Shown here piece by piece: positions 43,485-53,340 of a stretch of 64,000 nt of DNA. The position numbers and the translations under genes are program-made. Location of the stretch: NCBI RefSeq assembly GCF_900106515.1, contig NZ_FNWF01000002.1, forward strand, positions 154,001 through 218,000, written 5' to 3'. Position 1 is the stretch's first letter, and each line of letters begins with the position of its first letter. This DNA comes from Peptoniphilus lacydonensis. Lineage in GTDB: Bacteria > Bacillota > Clostridia > Tissierellales > Peptoniphilaceae. Below the pieces are notes generated by a model, which saw nothing but the letters and a program-made list of their open reading frames with translations, did not search any database and was not told the origin of the DNA.

Positions 43485-44714
43485 TTAACTATTTTTTTCC
43501 TCTTCAAGTTCTTCTTTTACAGCTTTCTTTATTTTTTCATTATCTATTATTGAAGATTCTGCAAGCTTGTCTAATTTTTCTTTCTCCTTTTTACCAAAAT
43601 TTTCATCATCATCTAACTTTTTTCTAGTTAAATCACTTATCTTAGACCTCTTTTTATTCTCATGCTTTATTTCATCTCTTTCTTTTGACCATTCTATTAC
43701 AAGAATAATTATTAGAACAAGACCTAAATATCCAAGTATAGGATATAAAATTGACATTAATTTTTTAAATCCGAAAAAAGAAAGACCAAAACCTAAAAGA
43801 GTAAATATAATTAAATTTCTTTTGAACTTTTCTTCTGTTAACGAAAGCCTTCTAGCAGCTGAATAAAAAAGCGAAATAGATGTGTTAAATATCATCCCAA
43901 AAATAATAAAAGACATTGCTATTCCCATATAGGGATTGACTTTATTTAGTATAATTTGCATTGGAATGTCTGCATCTTTTACGTCGTTAATTGAAAGAAA
44001 AAGTGTAATTCCAACAAGTCCAGTTAGGATTGATACTAAAGCACCGCCTAACATTCCTCCAACTCTTGCTTGAGAGGAATCTGTTTTGCTACCGCCTAAT
44101 ACAAATGCCATAGAAACGCTGCTTATCATGCAAAGTCCAAAGTAATTTATAGTAGATAATACTACATTTGGAAGTGGTGAACTTACACTTTTACATATAG
44201 CATCTAAATTTTCAAAATTTGGATTCGAATTTACAATTGTAAAAATCGCACCAATTAATGTGAATACTAATACTAATGGAGTGAAAGATCCAATGACTTT
44301 AGTCACTTTATCGAAATCAAGCATACCAACTACAATAATTAAAATTGTACATATTAATGAACCTACCCATGGCTCTAATCCAAATTGTTGATTGAGATTT
44401 GAACCTGCTCCTGCAAGCATTACAAATCCCATTAAAAAGCAATTTAGAATTAGTGAAAAATCCATAAACTTTGTAAATGATTTTCTAGAAACTTCTTCTA
44501 GTACATCAATATGACTTTTTGCTATAAAATGACTTCCAAGTTGCAAAATAATTCCACCAACAAATATGTGAAGTATGGCAATGCCAACTAATCCAAAAAA
44601 TCCTGACTTTCCAAAAGATGTAAAATACTGCATAATTTCTTGGCCACTGGCTAGTCCTGCTCCTGTTAGAACTCCTACATAGGCAAATATTATGCTAATT
44701 GTTTTTTTATTCAT
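43485..44714 (-). CDS. YkvI-family membrane transporter (APC superfamily)
   Basis: The protein starts with a sodium-symporter-like first helix broken by GVLTGAGLASGQEIMQYF, typical of the YkvI/putative amino acid permease family, and has about ten membrane segments up to residue 340. The last 65 residues are cytoplasmic, highly charged and Lys/Glu-rich. Substrate is unknown; relatives sit near amino acid genes, and brnQ and metY here are also for amino acids. AGGAG precedes the ATG. It is monocistronic. Confidence 0.82.
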   Translation of the reverse strand: MNKKTISIIFAYVGVLTGAGLASGQEIMQYFTSFGKSGFFGLVGIAILHIFVGGIILQLGSHFIAKSHIDVLEEVSRKSFTKFMDFSLILNCFLMGFVMLAGAGSNLNQQFGLEPWVGSLICTILIIVVGMLDFDKVTKVIGSFTPLVLVFTLIGAIFTIVNSNPNFENLDAICKSVSSPLPNVVLSTINYFGLCMISSVSMAFVLGGSKTDSSQARVGGMLGGALVSILTGLVGITLFLSINDVKDADIPMQIILNKVNPYMGIAMSFIIFGMIFNTSISLFYSAARRLSLTEEKFKRNLIIFTLLGFGLSFFGFKKLMSILYPILGYLGLVLIIILVIEWSKERDEIKHENKKRSKISDLTRKKLDDDENFGKKEKEKLDKLAESSIIDNEKIKKAVKEELEEEKNS

Positions 44715-44834
44715 GAATTCTCCTTAATTTTTCATTTGCATTTAACTTAACTTTTACATATTATCACAAATTTAATATTTTACAAACTTTTGTCAATTTT
44801 AAAGCAATATAATAAACATACTTATATTTTTAAG

Positions 44835-46112
44835 CTAATTTATTTCATCCAAAATTATTTTTCTTATATCTTTTATCAAATAAAGTGAACCACACCAAAG
44901 AATTAAATCTCCTTTTTCTGCAATTTCAAAAGTTTTTTTCACTGCCTCTCCTCTATTTTTAATAGCAAATACTTCTTTATCTGAAATCTTTTCAAATTCA
45001 CTATAAAGAGATTCTACATCTGTAAATCTTTCATTATCTATCTCTGTCAGAACTATTTTATCTGCAATATTCTCAACTTTCTTTAATATATTCAAATGGT
45101 CCTTATCTTTTAAAAGACTAAATCCTAAAATTAACTTATTGTACTTAAACTTTTTTATATTTTCTACCAATTTTTCAATTGAATCTAAATTATGCGAGCC
45201 ATCAATAACAATTAGTGGGTTTTTTGAAAGACATTCGATTCTACCTAAATTTTTTGCTTTTTTTATACCCAATTTTATTTTTTCATCATTTAAATTATAT
45301 TTTTCTTTTAATGAATCTAGAACCATTAAAGCAAGAGATGCATTGTAAATTTGATGCTCTCCAATTAAACTTATTTCTACATTTTTATAATCTCTAAAGT
45401 TAAATTTACTTCCAAACTCATCAGAACTTAAAATTTCAATTTCATTTTCTTTGAATTCATTAAAAATAGAATTTTTTTCTCTACATATTTTTTGAAGTTC
45501 TTCCTTTGCTTTCTGATCTTGGGGGTAACTAAACACATTTGAATTTTCTTTTATTATTCCCCCCTTCTCGCGGGCAATTTTTCCAACTGTATCTCCTAAT
45601 ATATTTGCATGATCAAGAGAAATATGAGCAAAAACTGGAATTGATTTTTTCATTACATTAGTGGCATCAACTCTACCGCCCATTCCAACTTCCATTATAG
45701 CAAAATCAACGTCTTTTCTTACAAAATAAATATATGCAATTGTAGTTAGTATTTCAAATCCACTTACAAAAATTTTTTTCTTATCTAATAATTCAACTTT
45801 TTCTTTTACTTCCTCTGCTATTTTTGCAAAATCCTTCTCTGAAATTTCTTCACCATTTATTTCTATTTCTTCACAAATATTTGTAATATAAGGAGATGTA
45901 AATTTACCAACTTTATAATCATTTTCTTTTAAAGAAGATGATATAAAACTTGCAACTGAACCCTTCCCATTAGTTCCTGTTATGTGAATAATATTTAATT
46001 TATCTTGAGGTTTTTGAAAAAATTTCAAAAGTGTCCTAATATTATCAGTAGTAAATTCACCAAGAGGTATATTTCTGTTTTCTAACCAATCAACTAATTT
46101 CTTGTAATCCAT
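44835..46112 (-). CDS. folC: Folylpolyglutamate synthase / dihydrofolate synthase
   Basis: A Mur-ligase-like ATP-dependent enzyme that adds glutamate to folates (and, in bifunctional forms, makes dihydrofolate). Motifs are the P-loop ITGTNGKGSVASFISSSL (43-60), SPYITNICEEIEING, FAIMEVGMGGRVDATNV, SLDHANILGDTVGKIAREKGGI with the ATP lysine, and VIDGSHNLDSIEKLV. Length 425 fits. Residue 90-130 helices are usual. AAGGAAGG lies upstream of the ATG. No other folate genes are nearby. Confidence 0.95.
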   Translation of the reverse strand: MDYKKLVDWLENRNIPLGEFTTDNIRTLLKFFQKPQDKLNIIHITGTNGKGSVASFISSSLKENDYKVGKFTSPYITNICEEIEINGEEISEKDFAKIAEEVKEKVELLDKKKIFVSGFEILTTIAYIYFVRKDVDFAIMEVGMGGRVDATNVMKKSIPVFAHISLDHANILGDTVGKIAREKGGIIKENSNVFSYPQDQKAKEELQKICREKNSIFNEFKENEIEILSSDEFGSKFNFRDYKNVEISLIGEHQIYNASLALMVLDSLKEKYNLNDEKIKLGIKKAKNLGRIECLSKNPLIVIDGSHNLDSIEKLVENIKKFKYNKLILGFSLLKDKDHLNILKKVENIADKIVLTEIDNERFTDVESLYSEFEKISDKEVFAIKNRGEAVKKTFEIAEKGDLILWCGSLYLIKDIRKIILDEIN

Positions 46113-46233
46113 TAATACCTTCCTTTCATTATAAAAATATTATCAAAATTTTTAATAGTAATCAATATTTTAGTGTGTCAAATTCTCTTTAAATGTGGTA
46201 GAATGTTAAAAATAACTAAATGGAGGTAAAAAG

Positions 46234-47532
46234 ATGAACAAAGAAATTCGTGCGAAAGATTTATTTGTAATTGGCTTTGCACTTTTTGCAATGTTTTTTG
46301 GAGCCGGAAATTTAATCTTTCCACCTTACTTAGGTTTAATATCAGGTCACCAATGGTGGGTTGGATTTTTGGGATTTACAATAACAGATGCAGGTCTTGG
46401 ACTTCTAGCAATTATTGCTCTTTCTAAATATGATGGTAATTTAAATGCCTTGGCATCAAGAATCAATAAAACTTTTGCAATTATTATTTCAACTGCTATT
46501 ATTTTATGTATTGGACCTTTTTTGGCAACACCAAGAACTGCTGCTACTACTTATGAAGTTGGAATCCTTCCAATTTTTGGAGAATCTGTTAATAGATATT
46601 TATTTTCTGTAATATTTTTTATCGTAGTTTTTCTTTTAAGTATTAGGTCAAGTAAAGTAGTTGACATCATTGGCACATTTTTGACTCCATCTTTACTTAT
46701 TTGCATGATAATACTTATCATAAAAGGAATTATAAGTCCAATAGGAAAAATTTCTGAAACTTCAATGATAGATAATGTTTTGCAAAGAGGTATCACTGAT
46801 GGATATCAAACTATGGATGCTTTAGCTGGATGCATGTTTGCACTTGTAGTTATAAATGCTGTAAAAACAAGAAATTATTCTTCACAAAAAACGGAAATAA
46901 AAGCAACTATACTATCTGGTATAATTGCTGCTGTGTTTTTAGCACTTATTTACGGAGGACTTCTATACTTAGGTGCACAAACTTCTACACTTGGAATTTA
47001 TGATGTGAGTACTGATAAAACTAGTCTTCTTGTAGACATCACGAATACAACTTTAGGTGGCGTTGGTGTTTATATTTTAGGAATTATAACTGCTCTTGCA
47101 TGCCTTACAACTGCAATTGGATTAATATCTGCTACCGGAAATTTCTTCCACGATTTAAGTAAAGGAAAAATTTCCTATGAGGCTGTTGTAATTATCTGTT
47201 CAATTGTATCTTGTATAATTTCTATGCTTGGAGTTAACCAAATTATAAATATATCCGCTCCAATACTTGAAGTTCTCTATCCTTGTACTATGACAATTGT
47301 GCTTTTAGGATTATTCAATGAAAAAATAAAAGATGATATAGTTTTTAAAATCCCTTCATTAGTTTCACTAATTTTTGGTTTTTTATTTGTACTTCAAGAA
47401 AAGGAACTTCTTGGAAAATTTGGTCAAACTTTAGAATCTTTTCCACTTCAACAATTTGGATTAGGATGGGTTTTCCCAATGCTAATTGGGCTCTTAGTTT
47501 CAATAATTATAGCCAAATCTAAAGAACTTTAA
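46234..47532 (+). CDS. brnQ: Branched-chain amino acid transporter, LIVCS/BrnQ family
   Basis: A 432-residue sodium-coupled carrier for Leu, Ile and Val with about 12 membrane segments. The first helix AMFFGAGNLIFPPYLGLISG (residues 18-37) carries the family signature and ion-binding break; GPFLATPRTAATTYEVGI (about 92-109) is the second conserved block, followed by GYQTMDALAGCMFALVVINAV. GGAGG precedes the ATG. It converges on radA and shares a bidirectional terminator. It has no T-box or leader peptide in the 120 bp upstream. Confidence 0.96.
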   Translation: MNKEIRAKDLFVIGFALFAMFFGAGNLIFPPYLGLISGHQWWVGFLGFTITDAGLGLLAIIALSKYDGNLNALASRINKTFAIIISTAIILCIGPFLATPRTAATTYEVGILPIFGESVNRYLFSVIFFIVVFLLSIRSSKVVDIIGTFLTPSLLICMIILIIKGIISPIGKISETSMIDNVLQRGITDGYQTMDALAGCMFALVVINAVKTRNYSSQKTEIKATILSGIIAAVFLALIYGGLLYLGAQTSTLGIYDVSTDKTSLLVDITNTTLGGVGVYILGIITALACLTTAIGLISATGNFFHDLSKGKISYEAVVIICSIVSCIISMLGVNQIINISAPILEVLYPCTMTIVLLGLFNEKIKDDIVFKIPSLVSLIFGFLFVLQEKELLGKFGQTLESFPLQQFGLGWVFPMLIGLLVSIIIAKSKEL

Positions 47533-47545
47533 TAATTTTAATAAA

Positions 47546-47587
47546 AAAGATCTGTTATAGTTTTTTTTCTACAACAGATCTTTTTTT
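47546..47587. terminator. Bidirectional terminator between brnQ and radA
   Basis: A nearly perfect stem AAAGATCTGTT-TAG/CTA-AACAGATCTTT with a T-rich loop, with TTTTTTT on the plus side and T-rich sequence on the minus side. It lies 4 bp from the radA stop. Confidence 0.9.
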
Positions 47588-47590
47588 AGC

Positions 47591-48952
47591 TTAAAAAATC
47601 TTTTGAATTAATTCAGAAATATTTGATACTTGTATAATTTGTAAATTTTTATAATTTTCTTTTTTTACATTTGCATATTTAGAAATATAAGCTTTTCTAA
47701 AACCCATTCTCTCAGCTTCTCTAAGTCTAATATCTAGAGCTGGAATATTTTTAAGTTCTCCTGTAAGGCCAACGTCTGCAACAAAAACTGTGTTAGACTC
47801 AACTGGCTTATTAAAAGTTGATGATACAATAGATACCATTACAGATAAATTTGATGCTTGTTCTTTTAATTTTATTCCACCTGTGGATTTAACTACAATA
47901 TTCTTATCTAAGAATTTAATTCCTGCTCTTTCTTCTAAAATCGAAACTAAAGTATTCAAATGTTCTCGTCTTATACATTCAGAAATTCTAGATGGATATG
48001 GCAAAAAAGTTTTTGATGCCAAAGCCTCAGTTTCAAGTATAATTGGTCTTGTTCCCTCTCTTATCACTGAAAGTGATGACCCTGCAACTTGTTCATTTGT
48101 TGCTCTTTTTGTCATAAAATATTCAGAAGGATTGTCAATTGAAATCATTCCTTTTTCTGTCATAGAAAAAAATCCAATTTCTCCAGTAGAACCATATCTA
48201 TTCTTTGTAGCCATAAGAGATCTCAAATCTTCTGAAGAATCCCCTTCAATTAATAAGACTGTATCCACTAAATGTTCTAGACTTCTAACTCCAGCAAGTT
48301 CATCTTGTTTTGTCATTTGTCCCACTAAAAAAACCATCCTAGGTTTATCTATATTTTTTGCAACTTCAGTCATCTTATAAGCACATTCCATAGTTTGAGT
48401 TGGTGTACCAGGCCTTTGGGAAAACTCATCGAGAGTAAATGTTTGTATTGAATCAATAATTATAAACTGAGGGTCAATCTTTTCAACTTGATCTAACACT
48501 GAATTTAGAGAATTTACAGAATAAACCCAAATATTATCTGAAAGTTTATTCAAAATTCTTTCAGCTCGCATTTTTATTTGAGTTTCAGACTCTTCTCCAG
48601 AGGCATAAAGCACTCTTATTCCCTTCTCTGCAAGATCATTTGCAACTTGCATAAGTAAAGTTGATTTACCTGATCCAGGCTTTGCAGTCAAAATACTAAC
48701 AGAATCATGGACAATTCCACCGCCCATGACTCTATTAAACTCCTCAATACTTGTTACAACTCTTTCATCTGAAGAAGACTTAACAGACTTTAATTTAAGA
48801 GCATCTTTTTTTATTTTTTTATTTCTAACTGAATCTTTCTCATCTTCTTTTTCTTCTAGGGTATTCCAAGAATTACAGTTTGGGCATTTGCCAAAAAATC
48901 CTTGTGAAATATATCCGCATTTACTGCACTGATACACTATTTTCTTTTTCAT
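47591..48952 (-). CDS. radA: DNA repair protein RadA
   Basis: A RecA-like ATPase and helicase aiding branch migration. It has the N-terminal zinc finger (YQCSKCGYISQGFFGKCPNCNSW), Walker A TAKPGSGKSTLLMQ (near residue 87), Walker B PQFIIIDSIQ, the RadA signature KNRYGSTGEIGFF and a C-terminal Lon-like domain (FVADVGLTGELKNIPALDIRLREAERMGF). Length 453 is normal. It overlaps clpC by 32 bp with a weak ribosome binding site, so it is coupled to the ctsR operon, as in many Firmicutes. Confidence 0.97.
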   Translation of the reverse strand: MKKKIVYQCSKCGYISQGFFGKCPNCNSWNTLEEKEDEKDSVRNKKIKKDALKLKSVKSSSDERVVTSIEEFNRVMGGGIVHDSVSILTAKPGSGKSTLLMQVANDLAEKGIRVLYASGEESETQIKMRAERILNKLSDNIWVYSVNSLNSVLDQVEKIDPQFIIIDSIQTFTLDEFSQRPGTPTQTMECAYKMTEVAKNIDKPRMVFLVGQMTKQDELAGVRSLEHLVDTVLLIEGDSSEDLRSLMATKNRYGSTGEIGFFSMTEKGMISIDNPSEYFMTKRATNEQVAGSSLSVIREGTRPIILETEALASKTFLPYPSRISECIRREHLNTLVSILEERAGIKFLDKNIVVKSTGGIKLKEQASNLSVMVSIVSSTFNKPVESNTVFVADVGLTGELKNIPALDIRLREAERMGFRKAYISKYANVKKENYKNLQIIQVSNISELIQKIF

Positions 48953-51389
48953 TTTTAGATTTTTTATTCCTCTTTACTTTATTTATCTGAATTTTTTTGT
49001 ACTTTACATCTACTGATATTTCATCGCCTGATTTTATATTTCCCTCTAAATATTCATCAGCAACTTTATCTTCAATTAATTTTGTAATAGTCCTTTTAAG
49101 TGGTCTTGCTCCAAATACTTTATCATAACCTTCTTCAACTAAGAAATTAATTAATTTATTTGTATAACTTGATTTAATTCCCATTTCAGATAATCTTACA
49201 TTTAAATCTATAAGCATATTATTAACAATTTCTTTTATTTCAGTCTTTTCTAAAGTTTTAAATATTACTACATCGTCAACTCTATTTAAAAATTCTGGTC
49301 TAAACTTTTCCTTTAAAGACTCATTTATAATATTTTTCATATTCTCAAATTCACTTTTCTTTTCAGATGAATCAGAAGTAGAAAAACCGAGCACTGAATT
49401 TTTAGCAAGTAAATTTGCACCAGCATTAGAAGTCATAATTATAACCGTATCTTTAAAACTAACTGTCCTGCCCTTTGAATCAGTAAGTCTTCCTTCGTCT
49501 AAAATTTGCAAAAGTATGTTGAAAATATCTGGATGAGCTTTTTCAATCTCATCAAGTAATATTACTGAATAAGGATTAGTTCTCACTGCTTCAGTTAATT
49601 CTCCACCCTCATCATATCCAACATATCCAGGAGGAGATCCAACAAGTCTTGATACCGTAAACTTTTCCATATATTCAGACATATCAAATCTGATCATATT
49701 TTCTTCCATTCCAAATAAATTTTTAGCAAGACTTTTTGCCAAGAAAGTTTTACCCACACCTGTTGGCCCAACAAAAATAAAAGAGCCAATTGGTTTATTT
49801 GGATCTTTAAGTCCAATTCTTGAACGTTTAATTGCTTTAGCAAGAGTTTTTACAGCATCATCTTGTCCCTTTACATCTTCTAAAAGTTTTTTGTCCAAAT
49901 CTCTTAACTTTTCTGTTTCTTCTTCAGTCATATCTGTAACTGGAACTTTTGACCACTCTGAAACAATATTTGCAATGAGATCAGGTGTAACTTCCTTTTT
50001 AGATTCTTTTTCTTTAAACTTTTCTATTTCTTCTTTATATTTTTCTTCAACTTTTCTTTGCTCATCTCTTAAATTAGCAGCAAGTTCATAATCTTGATTT
50101 TTTACAGCTTCTGATTTTTTATTTTCAATTTCTTGAAGTTCTTCTCTAAACTCATCTTCAAATTCTGGAACTTTAAAAGATTCAATTTTTAATTTAGAAC
50201 TTGCTTCATCAATTAAATCAATAGCTTTATCAGGTAAAAATCTATCATTTAAATATCTATCAGAATATTTTACAGCAGCTTCTATAGTTTCCTTTGGTAT
50301 AATAACATGATGATGCTCTTCATATATATCCTTTAGCCCTTCTAAAATTTTTATAGAATCAGATACACTTGGCTCATCTACCATAATTGGCATAAGTCTT
50401 CTTTCAAAGGCAGTATCCTTTTCAATTTTTTGTCTATATTCAGAAATTGTTGTGGCACCAATGACTTGTAAAATTGACTTAGTTAGCATTGGCTTTAAAA
50501 TATTTGAAGCATCCAAAGAACCTTCTGCTGAACCTGCCCCAATAATAACGTGCATTTCATCAATAAATAAAATTATATTTTTATTTTTGCTGGCTTCATT
50601 TGTTACATTCTTAAGTCTTTCTTCAAAATCTCCTCTATATTTTGAACCTGCAATAAGAGCAGAAATATCTAAAGTTAAAATAACTTTATTTTTCATAACT
50701 TCTGGAACATTTCCTGCCACAATTTCTGCAGCAAGTCCTTCTGCTATGGCAGTCTTACCAACACCAGGTTCTCCAATTAAAACAGGATTATTTTTAGTTC
50801 TCCTAGATAAAACTTGAATAATTCTTTTTATCTCTTTATCTCTACCTATGACTGGATCAATTTTTCCTTCTTCAGCTTTTTTGTTTAGATTCGTAGTATA
50901 TTTTTCAAGTTCTTCAGAAGAAAATCCTAAATCCTCTTCATAATCATCATAATCTTCCATATTATTTAAAATATCATTTTCAAGACTCATTATATCTATA
51001 CCAAGTCTTTTTAAAACTAATATAGCAACACCTTGTCCTTCACGCAAAATTCCAAGCAAAAGATGTTCTGTTGAAACTGTAACTTCTCCCAAATCCTTTG
51101 AAATGTCAAATGCTAATTCAAATATTCTCTTAGTTCTAGGCGTATATGCTATACTTGAAACAACAGGACCTTGACCACTACTAACTATATCAAGAGTCGC
51201 TTCCTTTGCCTTTTTATAATCTATTCCCAACTTTGAAAGTATATGAGCTCCATTGTCAGTCCCTTCTCTGATAATTCCAAGAAGGATGTGCTCAGACCCT
51301 ATATATGAATGTTTTTGCTCTCTTGCCTCCTGTTGTGCAAATAAAATAGCTTTTTGGGACTTCTCACTAAATCTACCAAACATACTCAT
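48921..51389 (-). CDS. clpC: ATP-dependent Clp protease ATPase subunit ClpC
   Basis: ClpC unfolds substrates for ClpP. The N-terminal double Clp repeat (1-145; SEKSQKAILFAQQEAREQ) is the adaptor and phosphoarginine docking domain. AAA+ ring 1 has GEPGVGKTAIAEGLA and IDEMHVIIGAG; a middle coiled domain with a UVR-type stretch follows (about 420-460); AAA+ ring 2 has VGPTGVGKTFLAKSLA and VILLDEIEKAHPD. Length 822 is standard. AAGGAGG lies 7 bases before the ATG. mcsB overlaps by 4 bp. Regulation is by CtsR through the boxes upstream of ctsR. Confidence 0.98.
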   Translation of the reverse strand: MSMFGRFSEKSQKAILFAQQEAREQKHSYIGSEHILLGIIREGTDNGAHILSKLGIDYKKAKEATLDIVSSGQGPVVSSIAYTPRTKRIFELAFDISKDLGEVTVSTEHLLLGILREGQGVAILVLKRLGIDIMSLENDILNNMEDYDDYEEDLGFSSEELEKYTTNLNKKAEEGKIDPVIGRDKEIKRIIQVLSRRTKNNPVLIGEPGVGKTAIAEGLAAEIVAGNVPEVMKNKVILTLDISALIAGSKYRGDFEERLKNVTNEASKNKNIILFIDEMHVIIGAGSAEGSLDASNILKPMLTKSILQVIGATTISEYRQKIEKDTAFERRLMPIMVDEPSVSDSIKILEGLKDIYEEHHHVIIPKETIEAAVKYSDRYLNDRFLPDKAIDLIDEASSKLKIESFKVPEFEDEFREELQEIENKKSEAVKNQDYELAANLRDEQRKVEEKYKEEIEKFKEKESKKEVTPDLIANIVSEWSKVPVTDMTEEETEKLRDLDKKLLEDVKGQDDAVKTLAKAIKRSRIGLKDPNKPIGSFIFVGPTGVGKTFLAKSLAKNLFGMEENMIRFDMSEYMEKFTVSRLVGSPPGYVGYDEGGELTEAVRTNPYSVILLDEIEKAHPDIFNILLQILDEGRLTDSKGRTVSFKDTVIIMTSNAGANLLAKNSVLGFSTSDSSEKKSEFENMKNIINESLKEKFRPEFLNRVDDVVIFKTLEKTEIKEIVNNMLIDLNVRLSEMGIKSSYTNKLINFLVEEGYDKVFGARPLKRTITKLIEDKVADEYLEGNIKSGDEISVDVKYKKIQINKVKRNKKSKNEKENSVSVQ

Positions 51390-52366
51390 TTGAAAACCTC
51401 CTTCATGAGAGCTCTCGATTTATTTGCCCTTAAAATATCTCTAGACTTCAGGTCTAAAATCGAGCCTCTCTCAATTTGCAAATGTCCATTTCTAAGTTTC
51501 ATAATCTCATCATAAAAATCAAAATCTTTCTTTGATTTTAATATTGAAAGCTCAATTCCAAGATTAATCATACTCATGGACTGCATCATCTCTTCTTCCG
51601 ATAAAACTCTTGCATTTGCAAGAACTCCAAAGGATCTATTTACCATATCCTCAAGAGTAATAATATGATCTAAATAAAGTTTTTTCCTATTTTCCATTTC
51701 AACATCTGAAATTTCCTTTGTTATAACTTTTAATTTCTCTATATAAGACTTTTCTTCTTCTCCAAAAGTGGATTCAAAAGACAAAGTATAGATACTTGCC
51801 AAGGCTCTATTAGAACTATCTCTATAAGAACCTAAAACATATCCAAGTCTTGAAAGTCCTCTTGCCATTTCATTTATTCCAAAATAATTTATTGCCGGCA
51901 AATACATTATAGTAATTGGTTTAAATCCAGTGCCAGAATTTAAGACGTTTGAACTTAAATACCCAAAATTTGAATCAAAAGAAAAATCAATATCATCTTC
52001 TAGTTCAGATTCCAAATCATCAATTTCTTTATACAAATCATCAATAGAATCAGTCCTCGAAAATTTAGAAATTTCAATATGTTCCTCAGAATTAACTAAA
52101 ATATCAGGAAAATCTTCTTTTTCATAGAATCCAATATTCTTACCATCAACAAAATTTTTACTAAATCTTCCTTCTTCAATATATTCTAATTTTTTTAGCG
52201 AAGATGCACTTTCTATTTCAGTTTTTTTATATCCTTGTTTTTGAATAATAGGATCTAAAAAATCCAAGTTTCCTTTTAATTCATCCTCATTCATCTTATT
52301 AACAAACTTCTTGCCATGTATATTTCTGTATAACTTTATCTTGTTTCCTAAAATAATTTTAGACAC
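51386..52366 (-). CDS. mcsB: McsB homologue with degenerate arginine-kinase active site
   Basis: Overall the protein aligns with McsB, the protein-arginine kinase that marks CtsR and damaged proteins for ClpCP, and position in the operon agrees. Yet key residues are changed. The nucleotide-binding SSRIRLARN block is GNKIKLYRN; NEEDHIRIQ is NSEEHIEIS; GYLTSCPTNVGTGLRAS is GYLSSNVLNSGTGFKPI (active-site Cys to Asn, Arg to Lys); and RGIYGEGSEA is LGSYRDSSNR. Thus most phosphate-binding arginines and the catalytic glutamate region are lost. The C-terminal phosphoarginine-binding Arg-Asp pair (SRDILRANKSRAL) is kept. I infer a pseudokinase acting as adaptor. Length 326 versus about 350-360. GTG start overlapping mcsA. 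Confidence 0.85.
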   Translation of the reverse strand: MSKIILGNKIKLYRNIHGKKFVNKMNEDELKGNLDFLDPIIQKQGYKKTEIESASSLKKLEYIEEGRFSKNFVDGKNIGFYEKEDFPDILVNSEEHIEISKFSRTDSIDDLYKEIDDLESELEDDIDFSFDSNFGYLSSNVLNSGTGFKPITIMYLPAINYFGINEMARGLSRLGYVLGSYRDSSNRALASIYTLSFESTFGEEEKSYIEKLKVITKEISDVEMENRKKLYLDHIITLEDMVNRSFGVLANARVLSEEEMMQSMSMINLGIELSILKSKKDFDFYDEIMKLRNGHLQIERGSILDLKSRDILRANKSRALMKEVFK

Positions 52367-52865
52367 TTACATCTTCCTTTAATTTTTTTATTTCATCTCT
52401 TAACTCTGCAGCTTTTTCATACTCTTCCAAATTAATTGCAAGTTCTAGTTTAGATTTTAAATCATCTAACTTTCTGTTGTAAATTATATAAGATTCTGCA
52501 TTCTTAGGTATCTTTCCTCTATATCTAAAATCTATATTAATTGTTTTTAAATATTTCTTTATTTCTTCGCCAAAAGATTCATAGCACTTTGGGCATCCTA
52601 AAGTTCCAGTATTTTTCAATTCTGAAAATTTAGTTCCACAAAATTCACAAGCTATATCTTCTTCATCATAATAATTGGCAGTAAACTTAAATATATTTTT
52701 AAGAGCATTTTCTAGTTGTGGAATAATATTCTTATACCCTTGAAACTCCTTTTTTAATTTCTCTTCAGCGCAAACCTCGCATAGATGCACCTCTTCAATT
52801 TTATTATCATTTATCTTTGTATAAGAAATAACTGATTCTCTCTCTTTACAATTGTCACATAACAT
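52359..52865 (-). CDS. mcsA: McsA, zinc-binding regulator of McsB and CtsR
   Basis: McsA activates McsB in Bacillus and Staphylococcus. The usual zinc-binding pairs are present: CDNC (3-6) with CEVC (29-32), and CEFC (about 74-77) with CPKC (about 91-94). A C-terminal UVR motif (residues about 127-165, DLKSKLELAINLEEYEKAAELRDEIKKL) matches the McsA/UvrB form. 168 residues is standard. It lies 11 bp after ctsR. Because its partner McsB looks catalytically dead, McsA may act with it only in protein binding. Confidence 0.94.
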   Translation of the reverse strand: MLCDNCKERESVISYTKINDNKIEEVHLCEVCAEEKLKKEFQGYKNIIPQLENALKNIFKFTANYYDEEDIACEFCGTKFSELKNTGTLGCPKCYESFGEEIKKYLKTINIDFRYRGKIPKNAESYIIYNRKLDDLKSKLELAINLEEYEKAAELRDEIKKLKEDVSV

Positions 52866-52876
52866 AAAAATTCCTC

Positions 52877-53329
52877 CTAACTGAAAATAACAAGCAGCAT
52901 ATTTTTTAACAAATCTGCTCTAATCTTATTTTTATTTTCACATTGACTAAGTGCTCTATCTGAAAGTGCAACTTTCATAAGCTCAAATTCTTTCTCAGTC
53001 ACTTTCTTAAGTCTTAAAAGCTCTTTCAAAAGGTCATCAGAATTATTTTTTGTAATTGAATCGCCTATAAAACTTAAAAAAGTATCTAAAGTGTCATCAT
53101 CATCTTCAAATTTTACTTTTACTATTCTAATATATCCACCCCCACCTCGCCTGGACTCAACATAATATCCCTTTAAAGGTGTAAATCTAGTAGTTAAAAC
53201 ATAATTTATCTGTGAGGGAGCACAATTAAAATGATCTGAAATTTTCGATCTCTGTATCTCAACTACTCCACCAGATTCAAAAATAAGTTCATTTAAAAAA
53301 TCTTCAATGGAGTTAGAAAGTTTTGCCAT
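52877..53329 (-). CDS. ctsR: Transcriptional repressor CtsR
   Basis: CtsR represses the heat-shock clp genes until heat loosens its wing. The winged helix-turn-helix is visible: SNSIEDFLNELIFESGGVVEIQRSKISDHFNCAPSQINYVLTTRFT, with the glycine-rich wing VESRRGGGGYIRIV (about 55-68) that senses temperature. The C-terminal half is helical and would be the dimer and McsB-recognition part. 150 residues is normal. It heads the operon ctsR-mcsA-mcsB-clpC-radA and is autoregulated through the two boxes just upstream. Confidence 0.97.
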   Translation of the reverse strand: MAKLSNSIEDFLNELIFESGGVVEIQRSKISDHFNCAPSQINYVLTTRFTPLKGYYVESRRGGGGYIRIVKVKFEDDDDTLDTFLSFIGDSITKNNSDDLLKELLRLKKVTEKEFELMKVALSDRALSQCENKNKIRADLLKNMLLVIFS

Positions 53330-53340
53330 AGTACCATTCC

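Noticed and set aside
47790..48380. Long plus-strand open frame (196 codons) inside radA
   Set aside because: It lies opposite conserved radA codons, lacks a ribosome binding site and is rich in residues expected from reverse reading of AT-rich genes.
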